Shown here: positions 22,960-34,412 of the stretch, in pieces
How positions within the stretch are numbered: position 1 is the stretch's first letter
Layout of the letters: each line of letters starts with the position of its first letter
NCBI GenBank assembly: GCA_963971535.1
Contig: OZ020589.1
Coordinates: 95,352,324 to 95,416,323, forward strand
Source of the DNA: Notolepis coatsorum
Lineage: Eukaryota > Chordata > Actinopteri > Aulopiformes > Paralepididae
Length of the DNA stretch: 64,000 nucleotides
Reading direction: 5' to 3'
Position numbers and translations under genes: made by a program
The notes under the pieces: model-generated
Database searches by the model: none
Seen by the model: only the letters and a program-made list of their open reading frames with translations
What the model was told of the DNA's origin: nothing

Positions 22960-23312
22960 TGTGGGATATTTGTGGATATCCTGATGAAGAATGTTCTCAG
23001 TCAACCGAGGTTTGGATAATAACAAGGTTTATTAACCAAACAGATAGAATACATAGAGAGAATGGCTGAGGGCTTCCCCCAGGTGATCAGCTGAAATGAC
23101 CCAGGTAAAAGACCCCCGATAGATCTCGGGAGGAGACCTATATAGGTAACAAGGGGGGGGGTGTGGTCCCATTTGATAGGTCAGATGGGGGGGGGGTATG
23201 GTGTGGGGAGAGGGGAGGGGGATGTCTTATTCCACAGATAGGGGGGGGGGCACAGGTATGGGGATATAGGGGAGGGGAATATATTTACATGAGAACATTA
23301 TATTATACCACA
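22960..23312 (-). repeat. 5' LTR of level-3 element
   Basis: 353-bp LTR matching 9455-9792 throughout, differing mainly in the length of G runs and a short GTGTGGGGAGAG insertion near 23200. Confidence 0.8.
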
Positions 23313-23316
23313 GAAC

Positions 23317-26300
23317 ACAAAGCACCGCGCCCGGTGGCCCACCCCAAGGGCGTGAGACCCCTCTACCAATGCTTTGATCTATTCTGTTAACATCCCCCAG
23401 AGATGAACGAGAATTCGTCGAGACAAGCCTAGTACACTGGCGCTCGGAAGAGACAAACTCCATCCCAGTTGCCCCATAAAAACGCTGTTTCAATGATGAG
23501 CAACCAAGGCGCGCAAGCCCATGCATGGTTCCTATCAGAAGCACCCAGGGCTAGCACTATATACACGTCGAGACCCAAAACATATCAATGGACATTCTAA
23601 CAAGAACCCAGATACCGTTCCTCCAAGCCGCCTGGGAGAACGACAAGAAGCCGCTTTTTTCACAGAAAAAAATACGGACATGGGTCCCATACGACGCGGC
23701 TATGGGAAAACAACACCCCGTCAACCTGCTCCATAAAAGAGGGGATGGGGAACCCCCAGAGAGACTTCCCACGTGAGCAATAAATTGAAAAGACATATGC
23801 AACATTGAGCTATGTAACAATTGGACTAGGGCTCTCTGAGGAGGAGGCTCTGAAACTCTGAGGAGGCTCCCTCACTGAGAGGGAGGTTCTGAACTCACAG
23901 AGGAGGCTCTGAAACTCCATGAGGAGGAGGCTCTGAAACTCTGAGGAGGCTCCCTCACTGAGAGGGAGGTTCTGAACTCACCGAGGAGGCTCTGAAACTC
24001 CCTGAGGAGGAGGCTCTGACCCAATATACACACTACTAGTAGGGAGCAGAGCAGAAGAACAAATCATCTCTACTGCATTGCATCACCTACCAAGCTCAAT
24101 ACACATACAACAGAGCAGAACTTATTTTTAAGTTCTACTCACCTTGACAATAACAGAGGTCCACAACATGGAGCCTGAAAATAACTCACGAAAGTCTCAC
24201 AACCAATAGAAACGCGCCCAGTGACGTACTCTATGGAGGGGGGAATTCCGTGGCCCACCGCCCAATATGGCGTGGGACCAGGAAACTCCCTCCCCCCTCC
24301 CCTCCCTACCCTGTGACGCACTGACCCAGCAACGTGACAGGAAGCCCGAAGGACAGGAGGCCCAACCCCCTGACCAATCAGAAAAAGGGGAGGGAGGTTT
24401 TATCAGTTCACCCCCTCATGACCCCTCACCCCTGATACGATGCAATGACAAAGCAGAGCCATGACACCAGTCATAGCGTGCTACATGAAGCGCATGTACA
24501 CCTGTCAAGGTAACAGCTTCACATAGGCTCATGTGCGAACCTGCCACCTGAATTTTTACACCTTTTCCTAAAGGAAGAAAAACACAGACCAAGAGAGGGC
24601 CCCTTTAAGGGCCCTGGTACAAGAGCTTACAGATGTAACTTCTGTAGGCCAACACCTAACCCAGTTGTGGATCTTAACGACACACACACCCCTCCATCAC
24701 AACAAAAAAGGCAAAAGTACACTCTCACTACCGTAAGAGGAAAGCCGTTTTTCATAACGAGAAAAGACACAAGTCCTCGATTAAGTACTGGTCACAGGCC
24801 TTGCTAAGTCCACATGACAGCGACCAAACAATCTTCAGAAAAAAATTGCCTCTCTAAGCAGGAGCACAACCCCAGCAGAAGCTGAGGGGTTACACCGTAT
24901 CCCCACAAACATAGTGAAACAATATATTGTAAACAAAATCATGTTTGAGGGGAGGGGGGGGGGGGCCCAGGGGAAAACCGGGGGGAAAAAACCACCCCTC
25001 ACCACCTTACTCCTGATACGACTCGTTTGAACAGGTACAGCCCTGTTTATATGTGAAACTCGCCACCTGTTTATTGTCATCACAAGCTGAGAGAGGGACT
25101 CACCCCTCGATCACATGCCACTATGCATAGCTTTGCAGGGTTTTTAACCCAGCCAGTTGTGAGCTCAGCTACGTTGCCTAACGTTACATGAACACACAAC
25201 CTCTCATCATACAACAAAACAACGCTGTTTTCTAGGTAGAGAGAAAGCTATACCAGCAATCAAGACAATTCACACACAACACATGTCGCATCCCCAAATG
25301 TAGTGAAGCAACATACGTTTTGGAAAAAACATCGTTATTACAAAACATTCGGAAGGGGAAAGGAAGGAAGAGGGGGGAAGTGTCCAATGGACCCTTACCT
25401 GCACCAATGAACGCAGGCAGAGAGGACTGCAACAGGCTGGTCTTCACGTTGACGAAGGCCCTCGCTGGCGTGGCAAAAGAAGCTAAGGCCGGAGAAAGGC
25501 TCCGGCGAGACACCCCCTCCAACAGCCGATCATGGTGCAGGGCCGACTACATCTTCTGTCAAAGATGACGTCGTAGTCAGAGTGCTATGGCCTGCTATTC
25601 TCACGGCTAATGTTCAACGGTGTAGCACAAGCTAACAGCTAACTCCAGGCTAACTGGTAGCATCAGGCTAACGTTCCCAGCCGAGCGAGTGTACAGAGCT
25701 ACCGTCGTAGCTAACAGCTAACTGGCTAACAGGTAGCTCAACCCAGCTAGAACGCAAGCTAAGCAGCTACCACCGAAACTGCACAACGTGAAAACACAAT
25801 ATAGGCCAACACTTCAGACAGCCGCTGTCTGTCCCTCTCCTCATCCGAAGAGAGAAGAAGAAAAGAAGTCAACACAGTCTTCAGAACGGTGATTATCAGA
25901 CACAGCGGTGCCGGCACAATTACCTCATGGGCTGCAGCCGACTTGAGCGTGGAGATATTCTTATAACGAAACACCAAACCCACCTCCCTTGCGCCGGGTA
26001 ACTTTCATCTTGAAAGGCGGGGCCCGCACGGTGACAGAGAGTATCCGTTTGTCCAGAGATCCGGGGGATTGAACCGCAGATTCGGATATGGTCCCAGGCA
26101 ACAGAGCTCCCGATGAGGAGCTCATGTAACGTGGGCGTCAAACCAGAACCCTCTCCACGCCGCTAAGAAGCAGCAAAAAATGGTACCAGCCTGGAGCCGG
26201 CTTTCGTAAGTCGTGTAGCCATTCCCCCCCATAGCAACACAACTGGCGCTTGCATCTCAAAACCATCACCCACCCGGAGAGGCAGCTAGCCCTCACAACG

Positions 26301-26400
26301 GCCGAGCGCCTCTCAAGCAAAGTCCAACTGCAGCTCCTTCATCGTAGCTCCTCTTCAACATTTCACTAATCTCAAAGTGGTGTATACAGACACTCGCCGG
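23317..26400. other. Level-2 element interior, right part
   Basis: About 3 kb with no transposase or other gene that I recognise. It includes an 83-bp tandem repeat (23838-24019), a poly-G run (24950-24965), and GCTAAC-rich sequence at 25610-25760. Confidence 0.4.
23838..24019. repeat. 83-bp tandem repeat
   Basis: Units starting GAGGAGGAGGCTCTGA at 23838, 23921 and 24004 (2.2 copies). Each holds internal GAGGAGGCTCTGAAACTC subrepeats. Confidence 0.85.
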
Positions 26401-26661
26401 GGTGAAAACAAGGAAGGAGCTGTTAGTATGGCCAGGCGGATGGGTGTGTAAATGTGCATGTGAAAATGTATTCAGTGCTAGTACTGATATGGAAGTGTAT
26501 TCCAGTATGACGCAGAGCGGAGCTACACGACTTATAACTGACTAAACGAAAAATAAATGAAGATGACTAAATATGATGAAAAACGAAAAAGGAGCACTTG
26601 ACACATGACTAAGACTAAAACTAAAATGAAAATAGCTGCCAAAATTAACACTGGCTGCCAC

Positions 26662-27020
26662 TGAGCTCGTTCAGCACCTTCTTGCGATCACGTGTACAAA
26701 AAAATCTAAGCAAATGAATAAAGGGAAGGTGATTAAACAGAAGGTTTTGTAGATACAGTACTGAATTCTACCATCCGGACACATGCTATTTGAAATAATT
26801 ATAGAATATAGAATATCAGGCCTATAAATTACCTTATTATAGCCAAGTTGCATATCACTGGATCCGGCCAAATCTACTCTACTAAATGGCGTCGCGGAGC
26901 TTTTACCGTCGATAATCGCCTGTAACCAAATACATTTCAGAACCATCTCTCGTTTATACGCTTCAAATTTATATTTCCCTAAATGAGATAATTCATACAT
27001 ATTATGAAAGCCCAGGTGTT
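26662..27020 (-). other. Unassigned minus-strand frame next to L1
   Basis: A 109-codon minus-strand frame (26671-27000) with a coding-like first half (YELSHLGKYKFEAYKREMVL and on) abuts the L1 ORF2 fragment head to head. It may be a 5'-inverted piece of the same L1, as made by twin priming, but I could not match it to a specific ORF2 region. Confidence 0.25.
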
Positions 27021-27028
27021 GTTTTATT

Positions 27029-28548
27029 AGAATCTGTTAAAAGCAGGAGGGGATGGCAGTACAGGTGGATGCCGTCAGGATTGATATACCTAGGAATAAA
27101 GCTGATCCCAGGTCTGAAAGAGATAGTGCAAGCCAATATTGCCCCTATAATCGAACACGTTAGTGCTCTGACCCAGAATTGGGCCAAGATGAATATGTCC
27201 CTCCTTGGGAAGATAAACTTAGTAAAAATGATATTGGCTCCCAAATTAAATTATATCCTATATATGCTGCCGCTGACTCTCCCGACTCAGTTACTCAAAC
27301 AGTATGACAAAGTCATTAATGTAAATTTGTGGGGGGGCAAAAGGCCGCTATTTGGACGGGCCAAAATGTATTCAGCAAAGGAAAATGGCGGCTTATCCCT
27401 GCCTAAGCTAGACTGGTATCACTATGCGTTCTCACTCTCCCAGCTCTCCAAATTGAATCACTCGACTGAGGAGGCACCTGCTTGGGTCAAGATGGAGGAG
27501 GAAATGGTATATCCCTCATCTCTGGAATCCTTCCTGACACAATCAGACAGACCTATACCTTTTAAGAACCCTCTAATGGCGTTTGCACAGGCTGACTGGT
27601 GATAGCCCATATCTAACTACAAGAGCCTCTATATGGTATAATAAAAAATTAAAGATTGGTAAGAAATCAGTCATATGGGACGACTGGATTAAAAGGGGGA
27701 TACATGTACTAGGTGATATAGCCGGGGAAGATGGGGTATTACCTTTTGAGGATATTAGAGAGGACTTTGGTATAGATAATAAAAACTTCTATAAATTCCT
27801 ACAGATTAGACATTGTATATCGTCATCAATGGGAGGGCCAAAATGTGGCCCGATTACTGCAATTCAAGAGATATTTTATAAAGGATGGCGTAGGAAAGGC
27901 GGTGCGTCAAGATTCTATGATGTTATAAGAGAACACAATGCACCCAAGTTGGTGGGTCTGAGGTTGAGCTGGGAGAACGATGTACGTGAGGATATTACTG
28001 AGGAAATATGGGAGAAGCTGGTGTCCAAATGGGGTAAATTCTCTAGGGAGGCACAATCACAACTTATCTTTTACAAAGTTTTAAACAGAAGCTATTGGAC
28101 GCCTAGTAAACTGGCCAGACTAAAATTAAGGGACAGTGACATCTGCTGGAGATGTGAGAAGGAGACAGGCACTTTACTACATATTATGTTATACGAATGT
28201 GAGAAAGTCCGGAAAATGTGGGATCAAATTGTGATATTCCTAAGTAAAGTTCTGAATGTAAAGGTAAATAACTCCCCAATGGCATGTGTGTTGGGTATAG
28301 TACCGAAAGGGATTAAACTGCCTAAATACCGGGGAATGTGGTATAGAATGGCCATGATATCAGGATGTAGAATTGCATTACGACATTGGAAATTACCCAT
28401 TGATATTACTTTTAAAGAATGGATGGAACTAATGTTCCGGACAGCATCATATGAAAGGGTGACATATAGAGTCGCAGGGAGAGAGGATATCTTTGCTGAG
28501 GTATGGGACAGTTTTCTACACCTGACTGAACGGTCTGGGGACGAATGA
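27029..28548 (+). pseudogene. L1 ORF2 C-terminal region, frameshifted
   Basis: Two frames (to 27602 and 27583-28548) make up the post-RT part of ORF2. The first has WMPSGLIYLGIKL and LLGKINLVKMILAPKLNYIL, the hallmark of the RT thumb and following region. The second has WDDWIKRGIHVLGD and the C-terminal cysteine motif CWRC..GTLLHIMLYEC, used in RNA binding. They overlap out of frame around 27583-27602, so one indel separates them. The frame enters at 27029 without a start because the 5' part is missing. Confidence 0.85.
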
Positions 28549-28689
28549 TTAAGGTGGGGTTACAGTGTTATCAAGGATGAATGTGAAAAAGGGGATCTGA
28601 CCTGATGGTACCTATACTTTATATTGTATTATGTATGTATATGCATAGATTGTATGTCCGGATGGTGTATCTATGGAATGGCCACTTTC

Positions 28690-29170
28690 TCTATCACACT
28701 CTCACATGCGCATATTTAGCCGCATACGCATGTCTAGGACACACATACTCGTATGTGTACATAATTACACACACTCATATGCACAAGGCTGAGATATACA
28801 TGCCAGAGGCACACATACATGCACATACTCACTTGTAGGAAACAGGCATACACACACGTACTTATACACATAGTTGAAGCATAAGCTCTCACTTACACAT
28901 ATAGGGGATATACACATACATAGGGGACACACACATACATAGCTGAGACGCACATGCATATACATACCTGAGATACACACTCACACAGGGGGCAGAGACA
29001 CACATGGATACGAGACACACACAAGAGGTAGGATTACAGTCACATACCTGAGAGATGCACACACGTATGAGACATACACACATACTTACGTGATACACGT
29101 ACCCACATACACATATCTGAGACACACATTCATACATGCTCTCACGCACACCTACATATATCTGAGACGC
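28690..29170. repeat. CA/ATACA-rich low-complexity region
   Basis: Degenerate ACACATACAT and GAGACACACA units within the L1 3' UTR. Cys/Val-rich frames on the minus strand are artefacts of this repeat. Confidence 0.8.
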
Positions 29171-29489
29171 ACCCTCTCACGTGCAATATGGAGAAAGATG
29201 GCATCCCGATAGAAGATGCAGCACATACCTGCTTGCAGGTAGATCGGACCGTCTACATATAACGTATGTGCATCAGGGATATATATGCACAATGTATAGT
29301 AATTTTTTTTTTTTGTAAGTGCTTTTTTAATTTCCATGTCAGTTGTTAATGTGTTTGTATGAGTCTCTTACATGTTTTGTATGTTGTTACAAAAAAGAAA
29401 AAGACGAATCTTGGATGTTGCATATTATGCTGTGGAAAGATGTATTTTGAATATTGGAAAGATTTGTGCAAAAATATCAAAAAAAATTT

Positions 29490-30560
29490 AAAATCTGTTA
29501 AAAGCCCAAAACTGACAAAAATCCGTCATTTGACATAAAAAGGCATTCCTATGTAGTTTGCCATTGCGACTTCCGACTGATTCTGTGAGAGCACATCACA
29601 ATTACAAATACATTCTAAACGAACCCATAAAGACGCATGAAGACAGACCCTCTGAGGCAGAGTCATTGACACGTTCATTAAATCCGATGGAAAGTGTATC
29701 AACAGAGGCCATGTGTGTGTTTATGGGCGTCGCTCTCCCACTCGTCTGGGGTTGCTTCTTGAAGCAGTCAAAATGCGCTCCTTGGGTACAATGGTTGAGA
29801 GGTTATGTATCCTTCCACGCCGGCGCGGTAGGATACATCCCGAATAGATTTACAGTACCCTGTGTAACTAACCAGAGTGCTACGGTTTAAATTTGCATCA
29901 GCTGAGCTTGCACCAATAGGGGCACAGAGGGGGCCAATCAGATTTCAGCAGGGGCAATTGCCCCTCTGGCCCCAGTGGTAAATCCACCACTGGTTGACCT
30001 CCAGGTTACCTGGAGGAGAGAAGGGATGTGAGGTACGACCATGTAGCCGACCCTACTCTGTAAGTATAGGCATAAAGATGATGACTGCTGTCAGAATACA
30101 CACATTTTAATATACACAATGCTTATAATACACACATTTTAATATACACAGTGCTCAGAACACACACATGGAAGTGCGAGAGGGCACAGGGCCTGACACA
30201 TTCCTTCCACCGCCTCGCGCAGACGAGGGGGAGGATGAAAGCAGAGCGGGTAAGATGAAGAGAGAGAGAGAGATTCAGTGGAGGTATAGAGCAATCGCTT
30301 TGGAATTTCTGCTTGAAGAGCTGGTCTGGAATTTAGAGTCGTGTCAGGGAGCTGCGCAACGGGAGGAATGCAGCCCCGGTGTCGTTTATGGGAAAGAGAT
30401 CCACCGAGTCGTGACATCATCTTTGTCTTGTGTGTGAGGGAGGCGAGCGGCACTGGCGATGGGCAGGGTCGACGAAGTTGGATCACAACGCACAGCCGGG
30501 TCCTGAGTGCAGAAACTAGGTTATTCGTGTTTATTGGTGTGAATCTGTGGAACATGGTTG
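29490..30560. other. No gene recognised; a MITE end
   Basis: Mostly unassigned. At 29907-29993, GGGGCAATTGCCCCTCTGGC followed by TAAATCCACCACTG resembles one terminal repeat of a fish DNA transposon (inverse CAGTGGTGGATTTA). I did not find the opposite end. Near 30085-30170 ACACACATTTTAATATACAC is duplicated. Confidence 0.4.
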
Positions 30561-30579
30561 TTACGTTTTTAAAATCGCA

Positions 30580-30985
30580 TTTGAATTACTTACTGTATAT
30601 ATATATATTTATACCTAACGTATATATATTTATCCACATCTGCCTGTATATACCTGCATATAATCATTTTTACATTTGTAGATACAATATCTGTATCCCT
30701 TACCTACTCTTATTAGTTATACCGCTGGCCAGATATGACTTACTACCAGTGTCTTTATTTATACCTGTATTACAGTACATACTACTATAACACCTACATC
30801 TGATTACCGCTATTAGTCAGTAGTACTCATTTATATATTTTATACCCAGTTTAATCACCTGTACATTGTATATTACTATTGCACTTTACTTTTTACCATT
30901 TGCACTCTGGTTAAATGCCAAACTTATTTTCTTACGGTACTTGTGCTGTATAATGACAATACATTTTAATCTAATCTAATTAGCT
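30580..30985 (+). mobile_element. LINE 3' UTR/tail fragment, (AATCT)n tail
   Basis: Shares an extended match with 60745-61275 (ATCCACATC, TATACCTGCATATAATC, CCTACTCTTA, TTGCACTTTACT, TTTGCACTCTGGTT) and ends TGACAATACATTTTAATCTA. The short repeated tail marks a non-LTR retroposon 3' end. A reverse copy of the last part is at 32683-32825. Confidence 0.7.
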
Positions 30986-31048
30986 AAATGGTGTTCCTGG
31001 CTCCAAAAGGCACAGGTAATTGATTCATCACAGCTAATTCATCCCATT

Positions 31049-31408
31049 GTGACATCATCAAGACCCCTACGCTGTGCATCTTCTGGCCGCCTCAGACCTA
31101 CTCCTATCCGAGCTCCGGGAGGGTCATCAAAGAGAAGTCGCCTATTCTCGGTCCTTGCCCCACAATGGTGGAACGAACTTCCCAAGTTCCCACCACAGTT
31201 AGGACAGCCAAAACCCGATCAATCTTTCGCCGTCGACTAAAGACGCACTTCTTCAATCATTATCTGAAATCTAATAAAAAAAAAAAAAAAAAAAAAAAAA
31301 TCTAATCCTAACTAACCTTACTGTCATGCACTTGTCCTAATATACTAACCTACACTGTAGCACTCAACACTTTGATGAACATTGTTGCTCAGCTGATAGA
31401 GTTGTACC
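31049..31408 (+). mobile_element. L2/Rex-type LINE 3' end, split by solo LTR
   Basis: Encodes the LINE C-terminus (RLRPTPIRAPGGSSKRSRLFSVLAPQWWNELP) in a broken frame. An A-rich tract (31275-31299) and tail follow; the tail resumes at 32221-32303 (GTAAGTCACTTTGGATAAAA). The interruption is the solo LTR at 31409-32215. Confidence 0.75.
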
Positions 31409-32215
31409 TGTGAGGTTCGCCTGTTCCCTGGACCTTTAATTCCCTGTCTCCTCACCTCACCAGCCCCCACCCTCGCGTTATTTTACTCTCCTCTGCTCTC
31501 AACAGCCCACACCCTTGGACTACCTTTCACAGCTGTGATAAGTTATGATTAGCGCCCCAGAGGGCTTTAAATACATGGACTTCCCCTCCAGTCCTGGTCG
31601 GGTCGTTCTTATCTGTATCTGTATGCTGGTTCATCTCCGGCGTGAGACGTTGTGCCACTCCAGACCCCGAGCCGGCGCGCTCTCCAAGCCGGCGCGCATC
31701 GCTTCCTAATCCTCTACGGGAGGATGCGTCTCTCCTAGCCGGCGCGCTCTTCTAGCCGGCGCGCTACTACTCCAGACGCGCATCGCTTCCTAATCCTCTA
31801 CGGGAGGATGCGTCCCTTCACTTCCGAGGAGGATCTCCTTGTCAGGCCTCCGTCGTCTGAACCCTGCCATCCCTGTAAGCAGCTCTGGCCCTCGCCCTGT
31901 CCAAGGCCTTAACCCTGTTTTTTCTGTCCCTGTCTCCAGCCCGCCTCCGCGGGCCTCTGTCCCTGTTCCCCTCTCCAGTGCCCCTGTTCCTGCCCTGTCC
32001 TTTGCCCTGGCCCTGTCCCTTAGCCTTCCCCTTAGCCTGCTCGCCTCTTAAAGGCACAGTGCCACATTTTTCCCTATTTCTTTGTTCCAGTGTTTTTGTG
32101 TTCTCCCTTAAAGGGACAGTGCCGCTTTTTGTTTGTGTTGAATAAATGCCCTGTTTTGGCTTACTCTCATACCTGTCTTGTGTTGTGCGATTGGGGTCGG
32201 TTACAAACCATAACA
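31409..32215 (+). mobile_element. Solo LTR, self-priming Sushi-like family
   Basis: TGTGAGGTTCGCC to AACCATAACA, 807 bp, flanked by the perfect 5-bp duplication GTACC (31404-31408 and 32216-32220). It resembles the LTRs at 56340-58006 and 58782-60435 in its start, in GGCACAGTGCC and AAAGGGACAGTGCCGC, in AATAAA (32141-32146) and in its end. It contains CTGGTCGGGTCGT at 31594-31606, 27 bases after TTTAAATA, the spacing expected of a TATA box and transcription start. The interior was lost by LTR-LTR recombination. Confidence 0.85.
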
Positions 32216-32220
32216 GTACC

Positions 32221-32303
32221 CTTCCTGCTGTCTTGTTGTACAAAACTTGTAAGTCACTTTGGATAAAAGCGTCAGCTAAATGACAAAATGTAAAATGTAA
32301 ATG
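32221..32303 (+). mobile_element. LINE tail, continuation after solo LTR
   Basis: Second half of the LINE tail begun at 31049. It carries the fish LINE/SINE terminus TTTGGATAAAAGCGTCAGCT followed by TAAATG repeats. Confidence 0.75.
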
Positions 32304-32682
32304 TAAGTGATTCTGAGCAGCTTGTTTAGGCTTGTTAATCTTCTTTTACTCACATTTAAGTAAGATATTTAGTAAGACCAAGTAATTATAGTAATTTAGT
32401 AAGATAAGTAATTATTACTTTCTTCATTATTATCACTTATTTTAAATTGCTTTTAATTCTTGATTTGTTTGTTTTACAATCATGTCTTATTATCATTATT
32501 ATTTATTAAAAATAACCATTTAACCATCTTCTGTGAATGCTAATGTTCCCTCAAGTGCGTCAAGACCCTGCATTCAGGTTTTCCACAGATTAAAAAACAA
32601 TATACAGTACAGTACAGTTATATCACCATTGTCATGATGACATATGGTTTGTCATAAATGGTTGTCTGATCATTAGATTAGA
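32304..32682. other. AT-rich, nothing recognised
   Basis: AT-rich sequence with TAAGTAATTA-type runs and no frame or repeat that I can name. Confidence 0.4.
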
Positions 32683-32825
32683 TTCAAATGTATTGTCATT
32701 ATGTCATTATGTATTGTAAGTACAGTACAACGAAAATACATTTGGCATTTAACCAGAGTGCAAATGTAACAGTAAAGTGCAATAGTAATATACAATGTAT
32801 ACGGTATATACTGCATTAGTCTATT
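32683..32825 (-). mobile_element. LINE tail fragment, reverse
   Basis: Reverse-complement match to the end of the 30580-30985 and 60745-61275 repeats (AACCAGAGTGCAAATG, AGTAAAGTGCAATAG), with the AATCT-type tail at 32683. Confidence 0.65.
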
Positions 32826-32925
32826 TTAAACCTTTCTCCAAGTATCTTAGGTTCAGGTGAATATCACACATCACTGGGTCTGGTGCATTCTTGCTCAGTT
32901 CAGCGTATTCAGACTGAGGTGTTAC

Positions 32926-33074
32926 ATAATGGTCACTGGAGTAGAAATATACATCAAGACTGTTACTGTACATCTGGTCACTGGAGTAGAAATATACATC
33001 AAGACTGTTACTATCTGGTCACTGGAGTAGAAATATACATCAAGACTGTTACAGTACATCTGGTCACTGGAGTA
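32926..33074. repeat. 45-bp minisatellite, left half
   Basis: Units of GGTCACTGGAGTAGAAATAT, ACATCAAGACTGTTAC and AGTACATCT. The array continues at 40821-40985, so the Gypsy element inserted inside it. Confidence 0.85.
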
Positions 33075-33241
33075 TGTTGAGTTATAATCATGAGATCTTA
33101 GATTTGTTATAATCAAGAGACGATATGACACAGGCGATAGCTTTCAAGTCCGTGCATGCTTTATTTAACCCCCCCCCCCCCGTCACACATCAAGGTTCCT
33201 ACCGCACAAAGGTTCCTATACAAATATAACCTAATACTACA
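33075..33241 (-). repeat. 3' LTR of Gypsy element
   Basis: 167-bp LTR. Shares GATATGACACAGGCGATAGC, TGCATGCTTTATTTAA and CGTCACACATCAAGGTTCC with the 5' LTR. Contains a run of C on the plus strand. Confidence 0.85.
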
Positions 33242-33252
33242 TCTCCCTTCCT
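33242..33252 (-). promoter_or_regulatory. Polypurine tract of Gypsy element
   Basis: AGGAAGGGAGA on the minus strand directly adjoins the 3' LTR. Confidence 0.65.
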
Positions 33253-33532
33253 AGGATAAATAACTTTCCCTGAACTTAGGATAAATAACTTTCCCTGAAC
33301 TTATAACATGACAGTCTCAACAATCAACCATAGTAGCTAAATATAACTAACTAATAATATTTTCCGCTTCTTCTGTATAAAGTTATTTGCAATTATACAA
33401 CACATTAGAACGGTAACTTAACTTCTTTCTTAGAGAAGGGTGGGGTAGACTGCCCAGCCCTTCTGCAGAGTGTGAGGATTATTCTGCCACATTTCTCACT
33501 CTGTTCTTTTTTTTATTATCATTATTAGGGAC

Positions 33533-34412
33533 TTAACTACGTGTGCACACAAAGTCCTTTAGGTGCCCTGGAGGGCCCCTCACTCTAGGTGGGTATCGTC
33601 TCTCAGTCATTAAGCTCTGTGGCTGCTGCTGCTGTTGGATTTGAGTCACCTTAGCGACATGTGTCTCCACTACATCTGTTTCACGGTTCACCCATGGTGT
33701 CGTCTCAGGTAAGTTGGTTTCAGTATCTGGAGCCACCAGGGTTGGGGAGAGGTGAGACCTGTTTCTCCGTAGGGTACCTCCTCCGGGTGTCTCCACAAGG
33801 TAAGACCTGGGTGTGCCTGCCATAGACACCACTGTGCCTCGCTCCTTAGTGTCTCTGATCCACACATGTTCACCCGGTTGGATGAGGGGCAACTGATGTG
33901 TTCTGTGTCTTCGATCGTAGTTCAGTCGCTGTTTTTGTCTGTAAACTTGTTCTGTCTTTCTTAGTTTCTCTGTGTCGGCACATCTTGGTTTTAGTTGGGA
34001 CGGGATGACAGGAACAAGAGTTCTGATTTTTCTTCCCACGAGAAGCTCCGTGGGACTGAATCCGTTTGCGAGTGGGGCGTCGCGGTAGGCCATTAGAGCA
34101 AGGTAGGGATCACTTGACTTTTTGATCAAACTTTTTATAGTTCTCACTGCGCGCTCTGCCTCCCCATTGCTCTGTGGAAAGCGAGGACTGGACGTCACAT
34201 GGCTGAAACACCAGTCCTGTGAGAACTTGCGGAAACACTCTGATGCATACTGTGGGCCATTGTCCGTGCGGACCTCCTCTGGGATCCCATGATGAGCAAA
34301 TATTGACTTGAAATGCTGGATCATTGCCTCTGATGTTGTGGATGTCAGTTTGGCAACTTCCACATATCTGGAATAATATTCAACGATGCCTAGGTAGTGT
34401 TGGTTGTTGTTT
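33533..34412 (-). pseudogene. Gypsy integrase core and C-terminus
   Basis: Minus-strand frame with the integrase core. A DLF segment with the first catalytic Asp lies near 34425, out of frame with the upstream fragment. TDNGPQYAS carries the second Asp and NGEAERAVRT the catalytic Glu. A basic C-terminal region with GEHVWIRD and a polyglutamine stretch (QIQQQQQPQ) follows, ending at 33533. A frameshift at about 34413-34440 separates this part from the zinc domain. Confidence 0.8.

Larger units (their letters stand above)
9455..23312 (-). mobile_element. Non-coding LTR retrotransposon (level 3 of nest)
   Basis: Near-identical direct repeats at 9455-9792 and 22960-23312 begin TGTGGGATATTTG and end TATTATACCACA. 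They are flanked by a 4-bp duplication GAAC (9451-9454, 23313-23316). Orientation is minus: on that strand the LTR has a TATATA-like box, then AATAAA, then its 3' end; the primer-binding site lies next to the right copy and the polypurine tract next to the left. The interior (9793-13446 and 21104-22959, about 5.5 kb without the BEL insertion) lacks recognisable gag, protease, RT or integrase. It is a large retrotransposon derivative or a thoroughly decayed element. Confidence 0.75.
7834..26538. mobile_element. TIR element of unknown superfamily (level 2 of nest)
   Basis: Its left end (from 7834) and right end (to 26538) share about 150 bp in inverse orientation, including CTCTGCGTCATACTGGAATA, CACTTCCATATCAGTACTAG and CACACCCATCCGCCTGGCC. 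The flanks duplicate TGACTAAA (7826-7833 and 26539-26546). Excluding the nested LTR element, its own sequence is about 4.85 kb (7834-9454 and 23317-26538). I find no transposase, so it appears non-autonomous or its gene is too decayed to see. The left end carries extra copies of terminal sequence (next entry). Confidence 0.65.
5811..26653. mobile_element. Outer hAT-like element (level 1 of nest)
   Basis: The left end at 5811 (CAGTGTTAATTTTGTCAACTA) and right end at 26653 (inverse of CAGTGTTAATTTTGGCAGCTA) are inverted repeats. They are flanked by 8-bp duplications GCTGCTAC (5803-5810) and GCTGCCAC (26654-26661), one mismatch. An 8-bp TSD and a CAG terminus fit the hAT superfamily, and this terminus type is common in fish. 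Without later insertions the element is about 2.1 kb including a 0.9-kb MITE. ACTAAAA/GACTAAG-rich subterminal DNA is visible at 5811-6060, 7715-7833 and 26541-26640. No transposase is recognisable, so it is non-autonomous. Confidence 0.75.
27021..29489 (+). mobile_element. L1-type LINE, 5' truncated
   Basis: The 3' half of an L1: C-terminal ORF2 coding sequence, a long CA-rich 3' UTR (about 28690-29170), and an A-rich end near 29470-29489. RT motifs and endonuclease are absent. It lies just outside the outer hAT-like element. Confidence 0.8.

Noticed and set aside
28765-29149. Cys/Val-rich minus-strand proteins
   Set aside because: They are translations of the CA/ATACA-rich 3' UTR of the L1.
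32926-33074. CRISPR-like repeat array
   Set aside because: Units are contiguous tandem copies with no unique spacers, in a eukaryotic context. It is a minisatellite.
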